NCBI GenBank assembly: GCA_016875395.1
Contig: VGRF01000004.1
Coordinates: forward strand, 1 to 64,000
Length of the DNA stretch: 64,000 nt
Direction of reading: 5' to 3'
From: Deltaproteobacteria bacterium
GTDB taxonomy: Bacteria; Myxococcota_A; UBA9160; UBA6930
The position numbers and the translations under genes were made by a program. The notes beneath the pieces were generated by a model. That model did not search any database. It was not told the DNA's origin and was given only the letters and a program-made list of their open reading frames with translations. Positions 51,035 to 59,067 of the stretch are shown here, in pieces (the stretch's first letter is position 1; each line of letters starts with the position of its first letter).

Positions 51035-52378
51035 TTAGGCGCGGAACGTCACCGGCAGATGCCAGCACGTGTGCATCTCGCCGAGACCGAGGGACTGCAG
51101 GCGCGGCGCGGCGCCCGGCGCGAGGCGCAGCTCGCGCAGCGCGTCGAGCAGCACGTTGCTCGCGGTGACCGCGGCGTCGCGCGTGAGCGCGTAGCGCGAG
51201 CGCGGGCGGTCTTCGGGGAGCGCGGGATGCTTCGAGGGCGGCCCGAGCGCGAACGCGATGCCCGACGCGAGGCCGTCGGCGCGGTACATGCCGCGCGGCT
51301 CGCGCTGGGTGAGGTCCTTGCGTCCCACGACGAACGAGTCGGGGTCGCTGAACACGCGCGGGTCGCGATTGCCTGCGGCTGCGACGCACACGATCAGCGC
51401 GCCCTCCGGAAACACCTGCCCGAAGCGCTCCACCTCGTGCTTCGCGAAGCGCTTCGCGCTGAGCACCGGCGCCGAGTGCCGCATCGCCTCCAGCACCGCG
51501 AGCTTCAGCAGGCGCGCCTCCGGGCGGCGATTGCCCTCGACGCGCGCGAGCTGCTCGGGATGCGTGAGCAAGAGGAACCACAGATTCGCGAGCGTGCCGT
51601 GGAGCGTCTCGTGATCGCACTCGAGCAGCGTGGCAGTGAGGTCCTCCGCGGTCGCCGGCCCCTCTGCGAGCTCGAGCTGCGCCGCGACCGAGATGAAGTC
51701 GTCGCCGGGATTGCTGCGGCGCTTCGCGAGCAGCGGAGCGAAGTACGCCGTCAGCTCCGCGAACGCCTGCTTGCCCGCGAGATCACTCACCGCGCTCGCG
51801 TGAACGCCGCGCTGCATGCGCACGCTGCGCTCCACGAACGCGCCGCGATCCGCCTCGTGGATGCCCCACGCGCGCACGAGCAGCTCGAGCGGAAGCCGCG
51901 CGGCGAGCTCGCGCGCGAGGTCGGCGCTGCCGCGCGCTGCGAACGCCGACACGAGCTCGCGCACGATGCGCGGCGTCTCCTCGTCGAGTACGCGCGCCTC
52001 GTGCTGCAGCCACGCGAGCTCGCCGCGCAGATCGCGCCCGACCTGATCGAGTCCGTAGAACCAGCGCTTCGGGCGCGTCTCGTAGTTCGCGTCGTCGACG
52101 AAGATCGAGGTCGCGTCGTCGTAGCGCGTGATCCAGTACGCGTTGCCGACCCAATCGCGATAGCACGGGTAGTTCTCGCGCAGCGTCGTGAACGGCGTGT
52201 ACGGGTCGACGAGAAAGTCGGGCGAGATCAGCGCGCCCGGCCGCAGCTTCGCGGTCGACTCGCCAACGCGGCGGCGCTGGTGGATCTCGTACGTGCGAAA
52301 CACCTGCGCACCCGGCTTTCGGCGCGTGATCGCGACGCCGTTGCGGCCGACCGTCGTGTCCGTTTGCTGCTCGCTCAT
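51035..52378 (-). CDS. Cytochrome P450 homologue lacking the heme-ligand cysteine
   Basis: 447-aa protein with overall P450 organisation: LVDPYTPFTTLRENYPCYRD, ITRYDDATSIF, a K-helix ExxR (VLEAMRHSAPV) and AAAGNRDPRVFSDPDSFVVG. The heme loop, however, reads FALGPPSKHPALPEDRPRSR (about 376-395). The conserved FxxGxxxCxG is lost: the Cys position is Lys383/His384. The I-helix oxygen site is also altered (LLECDHETLHG for AGGDTT). No other frame restores a Cys. The only nearby Cys is Cys438 at the C-terminus. The frame is intact and codon use normal, so this seems a conserved non-canonical homologue, not a decaying gene. It lies between two ordinary P450 genes in one operon. Confidence 0.85.
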   Translation of the reverse strand: MSEQQTDTTVGRNGVAITRRKPGAQVFRTYEIHQRRRVGESTAKLRPGALISPDFLVDPYTPFTTLRENYPCYRDWVGNAYWITRYDDATSIFVDDANYETRPKRWFYGLDQVGRDLRGELAWLQHEARVLDEETPRIVRELVSAFAARGSADLARELAARLPLELLVRAWGIHEADRGAFVERSVRMQRGVHASAVSDLAGKQAFAELTAYFAPLLAKRRSNPGDDFISVAAQLELAEGPATAEDLTATLLECDHETLHGTLANLWFLLLTHPEQLARVEGNRRPEARLLKLAVLEAMRHSAPVLSAKRFAKHEVERFGQVFPEGALIVCVAAAGNRDPRVFSDPDSFVVGRKDLTQREPRGMYRADGLASGIAFALGPPSKHPALPEDRPRSRYALTRDAAVTASNVLLDALRELRLAPGAAPRLQSLGLGEMHTCWHLPVTFRA

Positions 52379-52385
52379 CGCTCGC

Positions 52386-53816
52386 TCACGCGCGGTCGTA
52401 GTCGAGCCATAGCTCGCGGATCGCGCCGAGCCCGATCGGCGCGAGGCTCACGCCGTCGATGTCCTTGGGCATGCGCGCGGTGTTGATGCGCACGTTCTTC
52501 AGCGTCGGCAGCAGAATCTGCGAGCCCGTCACCGACTCTTGGTGCGAGATCCACGCGCCGGGGCAGAGATGCGGCCCCACGCCGAACGCCATGTGATTCG
52601 AGCGCCCGTCCTTGCGGTAGCCGCTGCGCAGGATCTTGCCCGTGTAGAGGTCGCGTCGCGCGATGTCGAAGCGCTCGGGGTCGGCGAACACGCGATCGTC
52701 GTGATTCGCGGAGACATCGACCATGTTCACGAGCGAGCCGGCCGGGATGCGCACGCCATGCATCTCGACGTCGAACGTGTTGTGCCGGGGCTGGCCGCCG
52801 ATCGAGGTCGAGTGGCGCAGGGTCTCGTGGAAGGCGGCGTCCCAGAGCGACTCGTCCGCGCGCAGCCGCGCGAACTGATCGGGGTGCTGCAGCAGCAAGT
52901 ACCACATGTTGAGGATCGCCCCGCGCGTGGTCTCGCCGCCGCCGCCCACGATCAGCGCGATGTTCGAGGTGATCTCCTCGGTCGAGAGGTAATCGCCATC
53001 GAGCTGCGACTCGCACAGCTTCGAGATGATGTCCTTGCCGAGCGGGTTGCCCGCCTCGTCGTACAGGTACGTCGGCTTCACGCGGCGCTGCTCGACGATG
53101 CCCTCGACGTAGTCCTCGAGGTGCTGACGCGCTTCGAGGCCCTTCTGCTGCGTCTCGGAGCCGCCGAGCCCGAGCATCATCGAGTTGTACCAGTAGAAGA
53201 ACGCGTCGCTGGCTTCTTCCGGGAAACCGAGCACCTGGCACACCACGCGGATCGGGAACTCGTTCGCGAACGCGCGGCCGAGCTCCACCGTGCGGGTTCC
53301 GTCCGCGTGGTCGATCACGTGATCGGCCTTCGCAGCGTCCCAGGCCGCGATCATCTTCTGCGCGAGGCTGCGAATCGCCGGGATTCTGTTCTGCAGCGAC
53401 TGGCCGACGAGGTGCTGGCCGTAGAGATTCCGCCGCCGGCGATGCTCGACGCCCGAGAGCTCGAGCTGGGTGTTCCCGAGCACGCCGCTCGAGCTGCCCT
53501 TCGGGATCGTGTTCCAGCCCTCGTCGTCGAAATAACAACTCGTGATGTCGTCGTAGCGCGTGACGTAATAACAGTTGTGCAGCTTGTCGTAGTAGACGGG
53601 GTAATGGTCGCGCAGGATCCGGTAGTACGGGTACGGGTTCCGCGCGAATTCGGGCGTGTCGAAGATGCGCGGGTCGACGAGCGGCGTGCCGTCCGGCGCG
53701 TGCCCCATGTCCACGGCTTGGCCGAGGGGCATCAGCGGAAAGCGGCGCGGCGCGGGCGGGCTCGCCGCGACCGCGCGCGACTGCTCGGCGAGGAACGAGT
53801 CGATCGAAGTGGCCAT
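52386..53816 (-). CDS. Cytochrome P450
   Basis: 476-aa P450, first gene of the tandem set. Heme Cys in MAFGVGPHLCPGAWISHQE; I-helix ALIVGGGGETTRGAILNMW; ExxR in FHETLRHSTSI. N-terminus includes NPYPYYRILRDHYPVYYD and is about 40 residues longer than its neighbours. The shared ending ELWLDYDRA / ELWIEYDA indicates common ancestry with the P450 at 49741. It is separated from the cysteine-less gene by seven bases and is divergent from the SnoaL/ferredoxin genes. Confidence 0.93.
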   Translation of the reverse strand: MATSIDSFLAEQSRAVAASPPAPRRFPLMPLGQAVDMGHAPDGTPLVDPRIFDTPEFARNPYPYYRILRDHYPVYYDKLHNCYYVTRYDDITSCYFDDEGWNTIPKGSSSGVLGNTQLELSGVEHRRRRNLYGQHLVGQSLQNRIPAIRSLAQKMIAAWDAAKADHVIDHADGTRTVELGRAFANEFPIRVVCQVLGFPEEASDAFFYWYNSMMLGLGGSETQQKGLEARQHLEDYVEGIVEQRRVKPTYLYDEAGNPLGKDIISKLCESQLDGDYLSTEEITSNIALIVGGGGETTRGAILNMWYLLLQHPDQFARLRADESLWDAAFHETLRHSTSIGGQPRHNTFDVEMHGVRIPAGSLVNMVDVSANHDDRVFADPERFDIARRDLYTGKILRSGYRKDGRSNHMAFGVGPHLCPGAWISHQESVTGSQILLPTLKNVRINTARMPKDIDGVSLAPIGLGAIRELWLDYDRA

Positions 53817-53899
53817 GCGCGACCTCCCACGCGTTGCGAACGAAGCGTACCGCGCGCGATGCTGCGTTAAACCGCGTGCAAACGCATGGGGAGAGACGC
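53817..53899. promoter_or_regulatory. Divergent intergenic region, P450 and SnoaL operons
   Basis: This 83-base region separates the tandem P450 operon (-) from the SnoaL/ferredoxin/GST run (+). Promoters for both are expected here. A GGGGAGAG ribosome-binding site precedes ATG 53900. No operator repeat was clear. Confidence 0.4.
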
Positions 53900-54349
53900 A
53901 TGACCCTCGACCAACTGCTCGAGATCGAAGAAATCCGCCAGCTGCGCGTGCTCTACTCGCACTACTTCGACGGCAAGCAATTGGCGGGCCTCGTCGACCT
54001 GTTCACCGACGACGCCGTGTGCGAGTTCGGCCCCGACTACGGCGGCGACTGGGTCGGCAAGCCGCAGATTCGCGAGAACTACGCCAAGTACCTCGCGAGC
54101 GAAGGTCCCGAGCACGGCGTGATGCACGCCGTCACGAACCACAGCGTGCGTGTCGTGGACGCGACGACCGCGCTCGGGCGCTCGTACCTGCTCGACCTGC
54201 GCACGACGGAAGGCGTGGAGAACCCGCTGATTCTGTTCGGCGTGTACGACGACCTCTACAAGAAGGTCGGCGGCGCCTGGAAGATCCACCGCACGCGCAT
54301 CGACTTCCTGTGGCCGAAGCGCAGCTACGTCGGGCCGCGCAAGATCTGA
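53900..54349 (+). CDS. SnoaL/NTF2-like protein
   Basis: 149-aa NTF2-like protein. ATG 53900 is preferred over an upstream ATG at 53834. The N-terminus EEIRQLRVLYSHYFDGKQLA and DLFTDDAVCEFGPDYGG is the classic SnoaL start; the core strands GVYDDLYKKVGGAWKIHRTR complete the cone. Members are ketosteroid-isomerase-like, hydratase or dehydratase enzymes. It is paired with a second SnoaL gene and a ferredoxin, and probably acts in the same oxygenase pathway. Confidence 0.85.
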   Translation: MTLDQLLEIEEIRQLRVLYSHYFDGKQLAGLVDLFTDDAVCEFGPDYGGDWVGKPQIRENYAKYLASEGPEHGVMHAVTNHSVRVVDATTALGRSYLLDLRTTEGVENPLILFGVYDDLYKKVGGAWKIHRTRIDFLWPKRSYVGPRKI

Positions 54350-54415
54350 AACGAGGGCGAGCGGGGTTCGAAGAGTGGCCTCGGTGCAGCGGGACTCTGA
54401 GATGGAGCGCAGCAG

Positions 54416-54703
54416 ATGACGTTCGTGATCGCCTCCGCGTGCGTGGACGTGAAGGACAAGTCCTGCATCGAGGTATGCCCGGTGAACTGCATCTACACGG
54501 ACCCGGACGACCGCATGTGCTTCATCCACCCGACCGAGTGCATCGACTGCGGCGTGTGCGAGTCCGCTTGCCCGGTGCAGGCAATCTTCCCGGGGAACGC
54601 GGTGCCGAGCGAAAGCAGCGAGTACACCGCGCTGAACGCGCTCTGGTTCGAGGACAAGAGCGCCGCGCGCGCAACGGTGAACAAGCTGAAGCCCAGCACC
54701 TAA
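54416..54703 (+). CDS. 7Fe ferredoxin (FdxA type)
   Basis: 95-aa ferredoxin with [3Fe-4S] and [4Fe-4S] clusters. By the Azotobacter FdI pattern Cys9, Cys17 and Cys52 bind the 3Fe cluster, and Cys21, Cys42, Cys45 and Cys48 the 4Fe cluster. Segments CIEVCPVNCIY and ECIDCGVCESACPVQAI are diagnostic. This is the second ferredoxin near the P450 block and may be an electron donor for the P450s or Rieske enzymes. TAA stop is in a CCTAACAG sequence. Confidence 0.93.
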   Translation: MTFVIASACVDVKDKSCIEVCPVNCIYTDPDDRMCFIHPTECIDCGVCESACPVQAIFPGNAVPSESSEYTALNALWFEDKSAARATVNKLKPST

Positions 54704-54719
54704 CAGCTCGGAGAGAACC

Positions 54720-55196
54720 GTGGCCAGCCTCGAAGATCGCGTGCGCGTGCTCGAAGACGTCGAGGCGATCCGCAAGCTGAAGGCGCGCTACTGCGCCGCC
54801 TGCGACGACAACCACAACGCGGAAACGCTCGGCACGCTGTTCGCGGAAGACGCGACCTGGGAAGCGTCGAGCATGGGGCTCGCGTCCGGGCGCAAGGCGA
54901 TTCAGGAAAAGCTCGGCGCGGTGGGCGCGAGCGGACGCATCCGCAACTCCGCGCACCATGCGATCAATCCCATCATCGAGGTCGATGGCGACCGAGCGAC
55001 GGGCCACTGGCGTCTGATCATGCTCTACACCGCGAACGAGGCGAACGGCACAACGCAGTGGCTGCGCATCATCGGCTGGTATCGCGAGCGCTACGTGCGC
55101 GTGCGCGGTGAGTGGCAGTTCCAGAGCCTCTACTGCCAGGTCGAGGAGCACGCGCCCTACGCGCTCGCGCCCGACCAGAGCGGAATCGGGGGCTGA
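54720..55196 (+). CDS. SnoaL/NTF2-like protein
   Basis: 158-aa NTF2-like protein starting at GTG 54720 with GGAGAG upstream. The N-terminus VEAIRKLKARYCAACDDNHN and TLFAEDATWEASSMG are typical of the SnoaL-like family of lipid/aromatic degradation clusters. A conserved-looking His in NSAHHAINPIIEV may be catalytic. Its stop is two bases before the GST gene start. Related to but different from the SnoaL gene at 53.9 kb. Confidence 0.85.
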   Translation: MASLEDRVRVLEDVEAIRKLKARYCAACDDNHNAETLGTLFAEDATWEASSMGLASGRKAIQEKLGAVGASGRIRNSAHHAINPIIEVDGDRATGHWRLIMLYTANEANGTTQWLRIIGWYRERYVRVRGEWQFQSLYCQVEEHAPYALAPDQSGIGG

Positions 55197-55198
55197 GC

Positions 55199-55870
55199 GT
55201 GCGCAAGCTCCACGGCCCGGCGACGTCGCCGTTCGTGCGCAAAGCCTGGATCTTTCTGCGCGAGAAGGGCCTCGACTTCGATCACCGCCAGCTCGATCCG
55301 CTCGCGAAGACGCCGCGCTTCCTCGCGATGAACCCGCTCGGGCGCGTGCCGATCCTCGAGGAGAGCGACGGCCACCTGATCTCCGACTCGAGCGTGATCT
55401 GCGACTACGTCGAGCGCATCCACCCGGCGCCCGCGCTCTATCCCGCGCAGCCTCGCGAGCGGGCGCGCGCGCTCTGGCTCGAGGAGTACGGCGACACGGC
55501 GCTGGTCGCGGTGTGCGCGCGCGTGTTCTGGATGCACGTGATCATTCCCGTGCGCACGGGCAAGCCCGTCGACCTCGCGGAGGTCGCGAAGTTCGTGCAC
55601 GAGGCGTTCCCCGGTGCGCTCGACTACCTGGAGACGATCGCGCCCGAGCGCGGCTGGTTGTTAGGCGACGCGTTCGGCATCGCGGACATCGCCCTGCTCT
55701 CGCCCGTGCGTCTGCTCGACCTCGCCGGCGCGCCGCTCGACGCCGCGCGCTGGCCCAAGTTCGCAGCGTGGTACCGCCGCGCGATCGCGCGGCCGTCGGC
55801 GCTCAGCATCGTGGAAGCCGAGGTCGCGGCGACCGAAGTGTTCCGCACGACGGGGAACGCGCCTACCTGA
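55199..55870 (+). CDS. Glutathione S-transferase family protein
   Basis: 223-aa GST. GTG 55199 opens the thioredoxin-fold N-domain: VRKLHGPATSPFVRKAWIFL, then LAMNPLGRVPILEESDGHLI and SDSSVICDYVERIHP, the glutathione gamma-Glu site. Ser in SPFVRK is the likely active residue. The helical C-domain has WLLGDAFGIADIALLSPVRL with the conserved Asp N-cap. It may conjugate or isomerise reactive products of the oxygenases. Last gene of the plus-strand run. Confidence 0.9.
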   Translation: MRKLHGPATSPFVRKAWIFLREKGLDFDHRQLDPLAKTPRFLAMNPLGRVPILEESDGHLISDSSVICDYVERIHPAPALYPAQPRERARALWLEEYGDTALVAVCARVFWMHVIIPVRTGKPVDLAEVAKFVHEAFPGALDYLETIAPERGWLLGDAFGIADIALLSPVRLLDLAGAPLDAARWPKFAAWYRRAIARPSALSIVEAEVAATEVFRTTGNAPT

Positions 55871-55877
55871 GCACCGG

Positions 55878-56609
55878 CTAGCTCGCGTCGAACTCCGCGA
55901 GCAGCGCGTCGGGGCGCTCCGTGAACTCGAGCTGCGTGCCGAGCATGCGCCCCGCTCCCGCCGCCCGCTTCGGCTGCTGCGTGAAGCAGCGATTCGTCGG
56001 CTGGCCGTCGAGCGCGCCGGCGTTCGGCACCGAGTCGAGCACGAACAACCTGCAGCGCGCGATCATGCACGCGCGCCGTAACAACACGGCCGCCTCGAAC
56101 AGCTCGGGTGAGAGGTTCGCCTCGGCCCAGCCGAGGAACTTCCCGACGAGCGGCACGCCTGAGAAAGGCGCCGGCCCGCGAATCGCGCCGTCGGCGATGT
56201 CCCAGGCGAGGAGCGGCACGCCGTCCTTCGCGAGCGTGACGCGCGTCGGGCCGCGGATCGGCTCCGGCACCGCGATGTCGTACCGAGCGCTTGCTTCGCC
56301 GCGCGCCGCGTAGGCCATCGCGATACCCGCGAGGTCGTAGAGATCGGTGCAGTGCTGGCGCGGGCCGCCGAGCGCGCCGACTGCGGTGATGCGCGGCTCG
56401 AGCTTCGCGCCGACCAGCGCGCTCAGCTCCGCGGGCGCATCGCTGCACGTGCTCCACGGGAACCGCACGCCGCGTCCCTCGATCGCGCTGACGCGCGCGC
56501 CGTCGTGGCGGATGCGCACCTCGAAGTGATGCGGGTCGCCCTCGAGCGCAGCGCGCGCGGAATCTCCGCGCGCCTCCACGCGAATGCGCCGCCGATAGAC
56601 GCCTGCCAT
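55878..56609 (-). CDS. DUF2889 protein
   Basis: 243-aa protein matching DUF2889: MAGVYRRRIRVEARGDSARA, GDPHHFEVRIRHDGARVSAI, GRGVRFPWSTCSDAPAELSA and QHCTDLYDLAGIAMAY with its conserved Cys and His. The family has no assigned reaction but often occurs in operons for terpenoid or steroid breakdown. The start ATG 56609 overlaps the VOC stop (TGATG). It is the last gene of the minus-strand BVMO/carotenoid oxygenase operon. Confidence 0.85.
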   Translation of the reverse strand: MAGVYRRRIRVEARGDSARAALEGDPHHFEVRIRHDGARVSAIEGRGVRFPWSTCSDAPAELSALVGAKLEPRITAVGALGGPRQHCTDLYDLAGIAMAYAARGEASARYDIAVPEPIRGPTRVTLAKDGVPLLAWDIADGAIRGPAPFSGVPLVGKFLGWAEANLSPELFEAAVLLRRACMIARCRLFVLDSVPNAGALDGQPTNRCFTQQPKRAAGAGRMLGTQLEFTERPDALLAEFDAS

Positions 56610-56992
56610 CAGCTCGCGTGGTGCTCGAGGATCTCGATCGGGTAGCCGTCGGGATCCTTCACGAACGCAGCGGTCACGGGCCAGCGATCGAGCCGCTGCG
56701 GTGCCGAGACGGGCTCGGCGCCGCCCGCGAGCGCGCGCTCGTAGAGGGCGCGGCAGTCGTCGGTCGCGAGATAGAGCTTCCAGAGCGCGTCGCCGTGTTG
56801 AATCGCGCCGCGCTGATCGTGCCGCCACGCGAGCTGGATGCGGTTGCCGCTCGCGCCCGCGAGCACGACCTCGCTCACGTTCGGGATCTCGATGCGATGC
56901 GTGACCGCGAGGCCGAGGCCGTTCTCTTAGAAACGCACCGAGCGCTCGAGGTCGCTCACGTGGATGCAGAACTGGTCGACGCTCGTCTTCAC
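56609..56992 (-). pseudogene. VOC/glyoxalase protein interrupted by in-frame TAA
   Basis: GTG 56992 overlaps the upstream stop (GTGA) and starts MKTSVDQFCIHVSDLERSVRF. TAA at 56927-56929 then ends the frame. The same frame continues ENGLGLAVTHRIEIPNVSEV to VKDPDGYPIEILEHH and TGA 56609-56611. In VOC proteins the position is nearly always Tyr (SVRFYENGLGL), so a single TAC/TAT to TAA change explains it. The whole would be 127 residues, a normal VOC length. The second part has an internal GTG/ATG (56878) that might allow partial translation. Possible substitution error or genuine nonsense mutation. Confidence 0.85.
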
Positions 56993-58455
56993 GCGCGCGC
57001 CCCTTCCCAGAAGCCGTGGAAGCCATACGGCTGGAGCGGCAGCGGAACCGCGGCGACCGGACCCTTCGCGAGCTGCTTCGGCTCGAACACGCACAGCTTC
57101 GACTCGCGCCGCTCGCCGTCGTAGACAAGTGCGACGACCCAGCCGTCTTCGAGGTCGGCTCCGCCCGGGCGCGGTGCGAACACCGGCTCGCCGACGAACT
57201 TGCCGGGACCTGGCGTCCACACGTCGGCCGGACGCTGCGCGTCCACCGCGTCTACGCGCGCCACCGAGTCGAACGGGTCCGAGAAGCGCACGTCGCTGCG
57301 CGCCGAAGCATAGATCGCGGGCGCGGAGCGGCCCTCGCGCTCGGGGTGCACGCGCGGGAAGTCCATGCCGAGCGGCGCGAGCTGCTCCCACTTCGCGTCG
57401 TCCGTGTCGTCGCGCACCGTGGCGCGATACAGGCGCTGAATCGAAGCTCGCCGATCCGGCGCTTCGGGATCGAGCGGCCGCTTCGCGCCCTGGAAGCCGA
57501 ACTCCTCGCCGAACTCGAACGACTCGAAGGCGCACAGCTCGACGGCACAGGTGCGGTCGTCCAGGTCGTGCGCGTTCGCGAAGTGGATCACGAACGCGCG
57601 CTGCGGCAGGCGGATCGTGCGCACCGGCCCTGGCCGCCCGCGCGGCACGAGGTAGAGCGCGCCGGGCTTCGAGGGGTCGGTGGCGATCGCCTCGATCAGC
57701 GTGCCGAGGCCGAGCGCGGCCTTGGCGAACTTCGCGAGCTTCGCCTTCATCGGGTTCGAGGCGACCACGTACCAGCGCGGCGTCACGACGAAGTCGTGCG
57801 TGAACGGCATGCCGGGCACGCTGGCTTCGCGCGTCTCGACCTGCACGCCGCTCGAGTCGAACTCGCGGAACGTGAAGCGCGCGGGGACGCTGCGCTGCAT
57901 GTTAAGCCCGACGAGGCGGCTCGCGCCGGTGTCGATGCGCACGTGCGCGAGGAACGTGCCGTCGGGCAGCGCGCCGCGATAGGTCTCTTCGCCGATGGTC
58001 TCGAGCGAGTCGGGGTCGAGCGCGTACGGCCGCCCGCCCTCCCAGCCTGATAACAAGCGGTCGGCCCACGGCTGAATCGTCGTGTTCGAGACGTTGCGCG
58101 GCCCCGGCGCGCGGAAGTTCGCGAGCGGCGAATCGCTCACGGGCGTGCCGAGGCCCTTGTACACGAGCTTCCCTGCCGCGCGCTCGGCGACGTAGGCGGG
58201 CGTGCGCACGAAGCGCGACTTGAAGCGCGCGCCGCCGCTCTTGGTGAGCTCGAGCGCGCGCACGAAGCCGTGGCCGTCGAACGGGTGAGCGAGGCGCCCG
58301 CCGATCTTCGTCCAGCCCGGCCCGTTCTGAAGATGTCTCCCGCCTGCGAGGTCTGCGGGGATGCGCCCCTCGATCGCCGACGCCGGAATCTCGAGATCGA
58401 GCTCGCCGGGCTCCGCCGTCATCACCGTGTTCCACGCAGCCGCTCGTCCGCTCAT
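56989..58455 (-). CDS. Carotenoid cleavage oxygenase (RPE65/lignostilbene dioxygenase family)
   Basis: 488-aa seven-bladed propeller oxygenase. Iron-binding His are in FTHDFVVTPRWYVV, VIHFANAHDLDD and the C-terminal YGFHGFWEG; a fourth is in the middle. N-terminal GRIPADLAGGRHLQNGPGW and HPFDGHGFVRALEL are family landmarks. It cleaves a double bond in carotenoids, apocarotenoids or stilbenes to two carbonyls. In an operon with a Baeyer-Villiger monooxygenase, cupin and MFS permease, it may open a terpenoid chain or stilbene. Confidence 0.9.
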   Translation of the reverse strand: MSGRAAAWNTVMTAEPGELDLEIPASAIEGRIPADLAGGRHLQNGPGWTKIGGRLAHPFDGHGFVRALELTKSGGARFKSRFVRTPAYVAERAAGKLVYKGLGTPVSDSPLANFRAPGPRNVSNTTIQPWADRLLSGWEGGRPYALDPDSLETIGEETYRGALPDGTFLAHVRIDTGASRLVGLNMQRSVPARFTFREFDSSGVQVETREASVPGMPFTHDFVVTPRWYVVASNPMKAKLAKFAKAALGLGTLIEAIATDPSKPGALYLVPRGRPGPVRTIRLPQRAFVIHFANAHDLDDRTCAVELCAFESFEFGEEFGFQGAKRPLDPEAPDRRASIQRLYRATVRDDTDDAKWEQLAPLGMDFPRVHPEREGRSAPAIYASARSDVRFSDPFDSVARVDAVDAQRPADVWTPGPGKFVGEPVFAPRPGGADLEDGWVVALVYDGERRESKLCVFEPKQLAKGPVAAVPLPLQPYGFHGFWEGARA

Positions 58456-58565
58456 CGTGTCTGCACTCCATTGGGCCCGACGCGCACTGGCGCCGGCCGT
58501 TCTTCGCTTGGCGGACGCACCTTAGGCGTGTGCGTGCCCCGAGTCTTTGGCTGCGTGAAGGGCAT
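58452..58565 (-). CDS. Possible 37-aa leader ORF
   Basis: A 37-codon frame starting at ATG 58565 ends with TGA overlapping the carotenoid oxygenase start (58452-58455). It is rich in Thr, Pro and Arg (MPFTQPKTRGTHTPKV) and has only a weak ribosome-binding site. It fills most of the 124-base gap before the oxygenase gene. In GC-rich DNA such frames arise by chance. Confidence 0.2.
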   Translation of the reverse strand: MPFTQPKTRGTHTPKVRPPSEERPAPVRVGPNGVQTR

Positions 58566-58579
58566 GCGGCCCCCCGCGC

Positions 58580-59047
58580 TCAGACCGCGTTCGCCTTCCA
58601 ATCCGCGACGAGCAGCTCGATCGTGGTGTTCACGATCAGCGCGCCCTGCTCGTCTCGAATCTCGTACAGCACGCCGTCGCTCGCGTGGTTGCCGAAGAAC
58701 ACGAGGCCGCCCTCCGGCCCGCCGCACTCGAGGTGCGCATGCGCGTCGCCGGTGCTGAGCGCGTAATCGCCTGCGCGGCGCACGCGATGCCCGCCGCGCG
58801 TCCCGTCGGGGAGCACGTCCCACAGGTGCTGCTCGCCGGCGAGCACGAGGATCGTCGTGGTCGCGACGTGGCGGTGGATCGGGCAGTGCCCGCCGTCGCC
58901 GCGCCAGCGCACGACCATGTCGAGCGTTCCCGCGGCCACGTCGTAACCGAGGATCGCGTAGTCGTGGCGCACCTTGATCGCGCCGTTGGGATCGCCTGTC
59001 ACTTCGCGCCACTTGTGCTTGCGCTCGTCGAATCCGATCTGCGCCAT
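58580..59047 (-). CDS. Cupin-domain protein, 155 aa
   Basis: Cupin with motif 1 like GGHCPIHRHVATTTILVL (two His and a downstream Glu in AGEQHLWD) and motif 2 in GDAHAHLECGG. ATG 59047 has GGAG upstream. The single beta-barrel would hold Fe or Mn through these His residues, suggesting a small dioxygenase, dehydratase or isomerase. It lies between the BVMO and carotenoid oxygenase genes and likely acts on their shared pathway. Confidence 0.83.
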   Translation of the reverse strand: MAQIGFDERKHKWREVTGDPNGAIKVRHDYAILGYDVAAGTLDMVVRWRGDGGHCPIHRHVATTTILVLAGEQHLWDVLPDGTRGGHRVRRAGDYALSTGDAHAHLECGGPEGGLVFFGNHASDGVLYEIRDEQGALIVNTTIELLVADWKANAV

Positions 59048-59067
59048 CGCGCGCTCCTTCCGTTCGG

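Noticed and set aside
5992-56929. Genetic-code reassignment or selenocysteine to explain the three in-frame stops
   Set aside because: TGA, TAG and TAA are each involved once while dozens of other genes use all three as ordinary stops; point mutation or sequence error is simpler.
58515-58535. Short inverted repeat ACGCAC-9-GTGCGT
   Set aside because: Six-base arms are too short to claim an operator without a second copy or a regulator.
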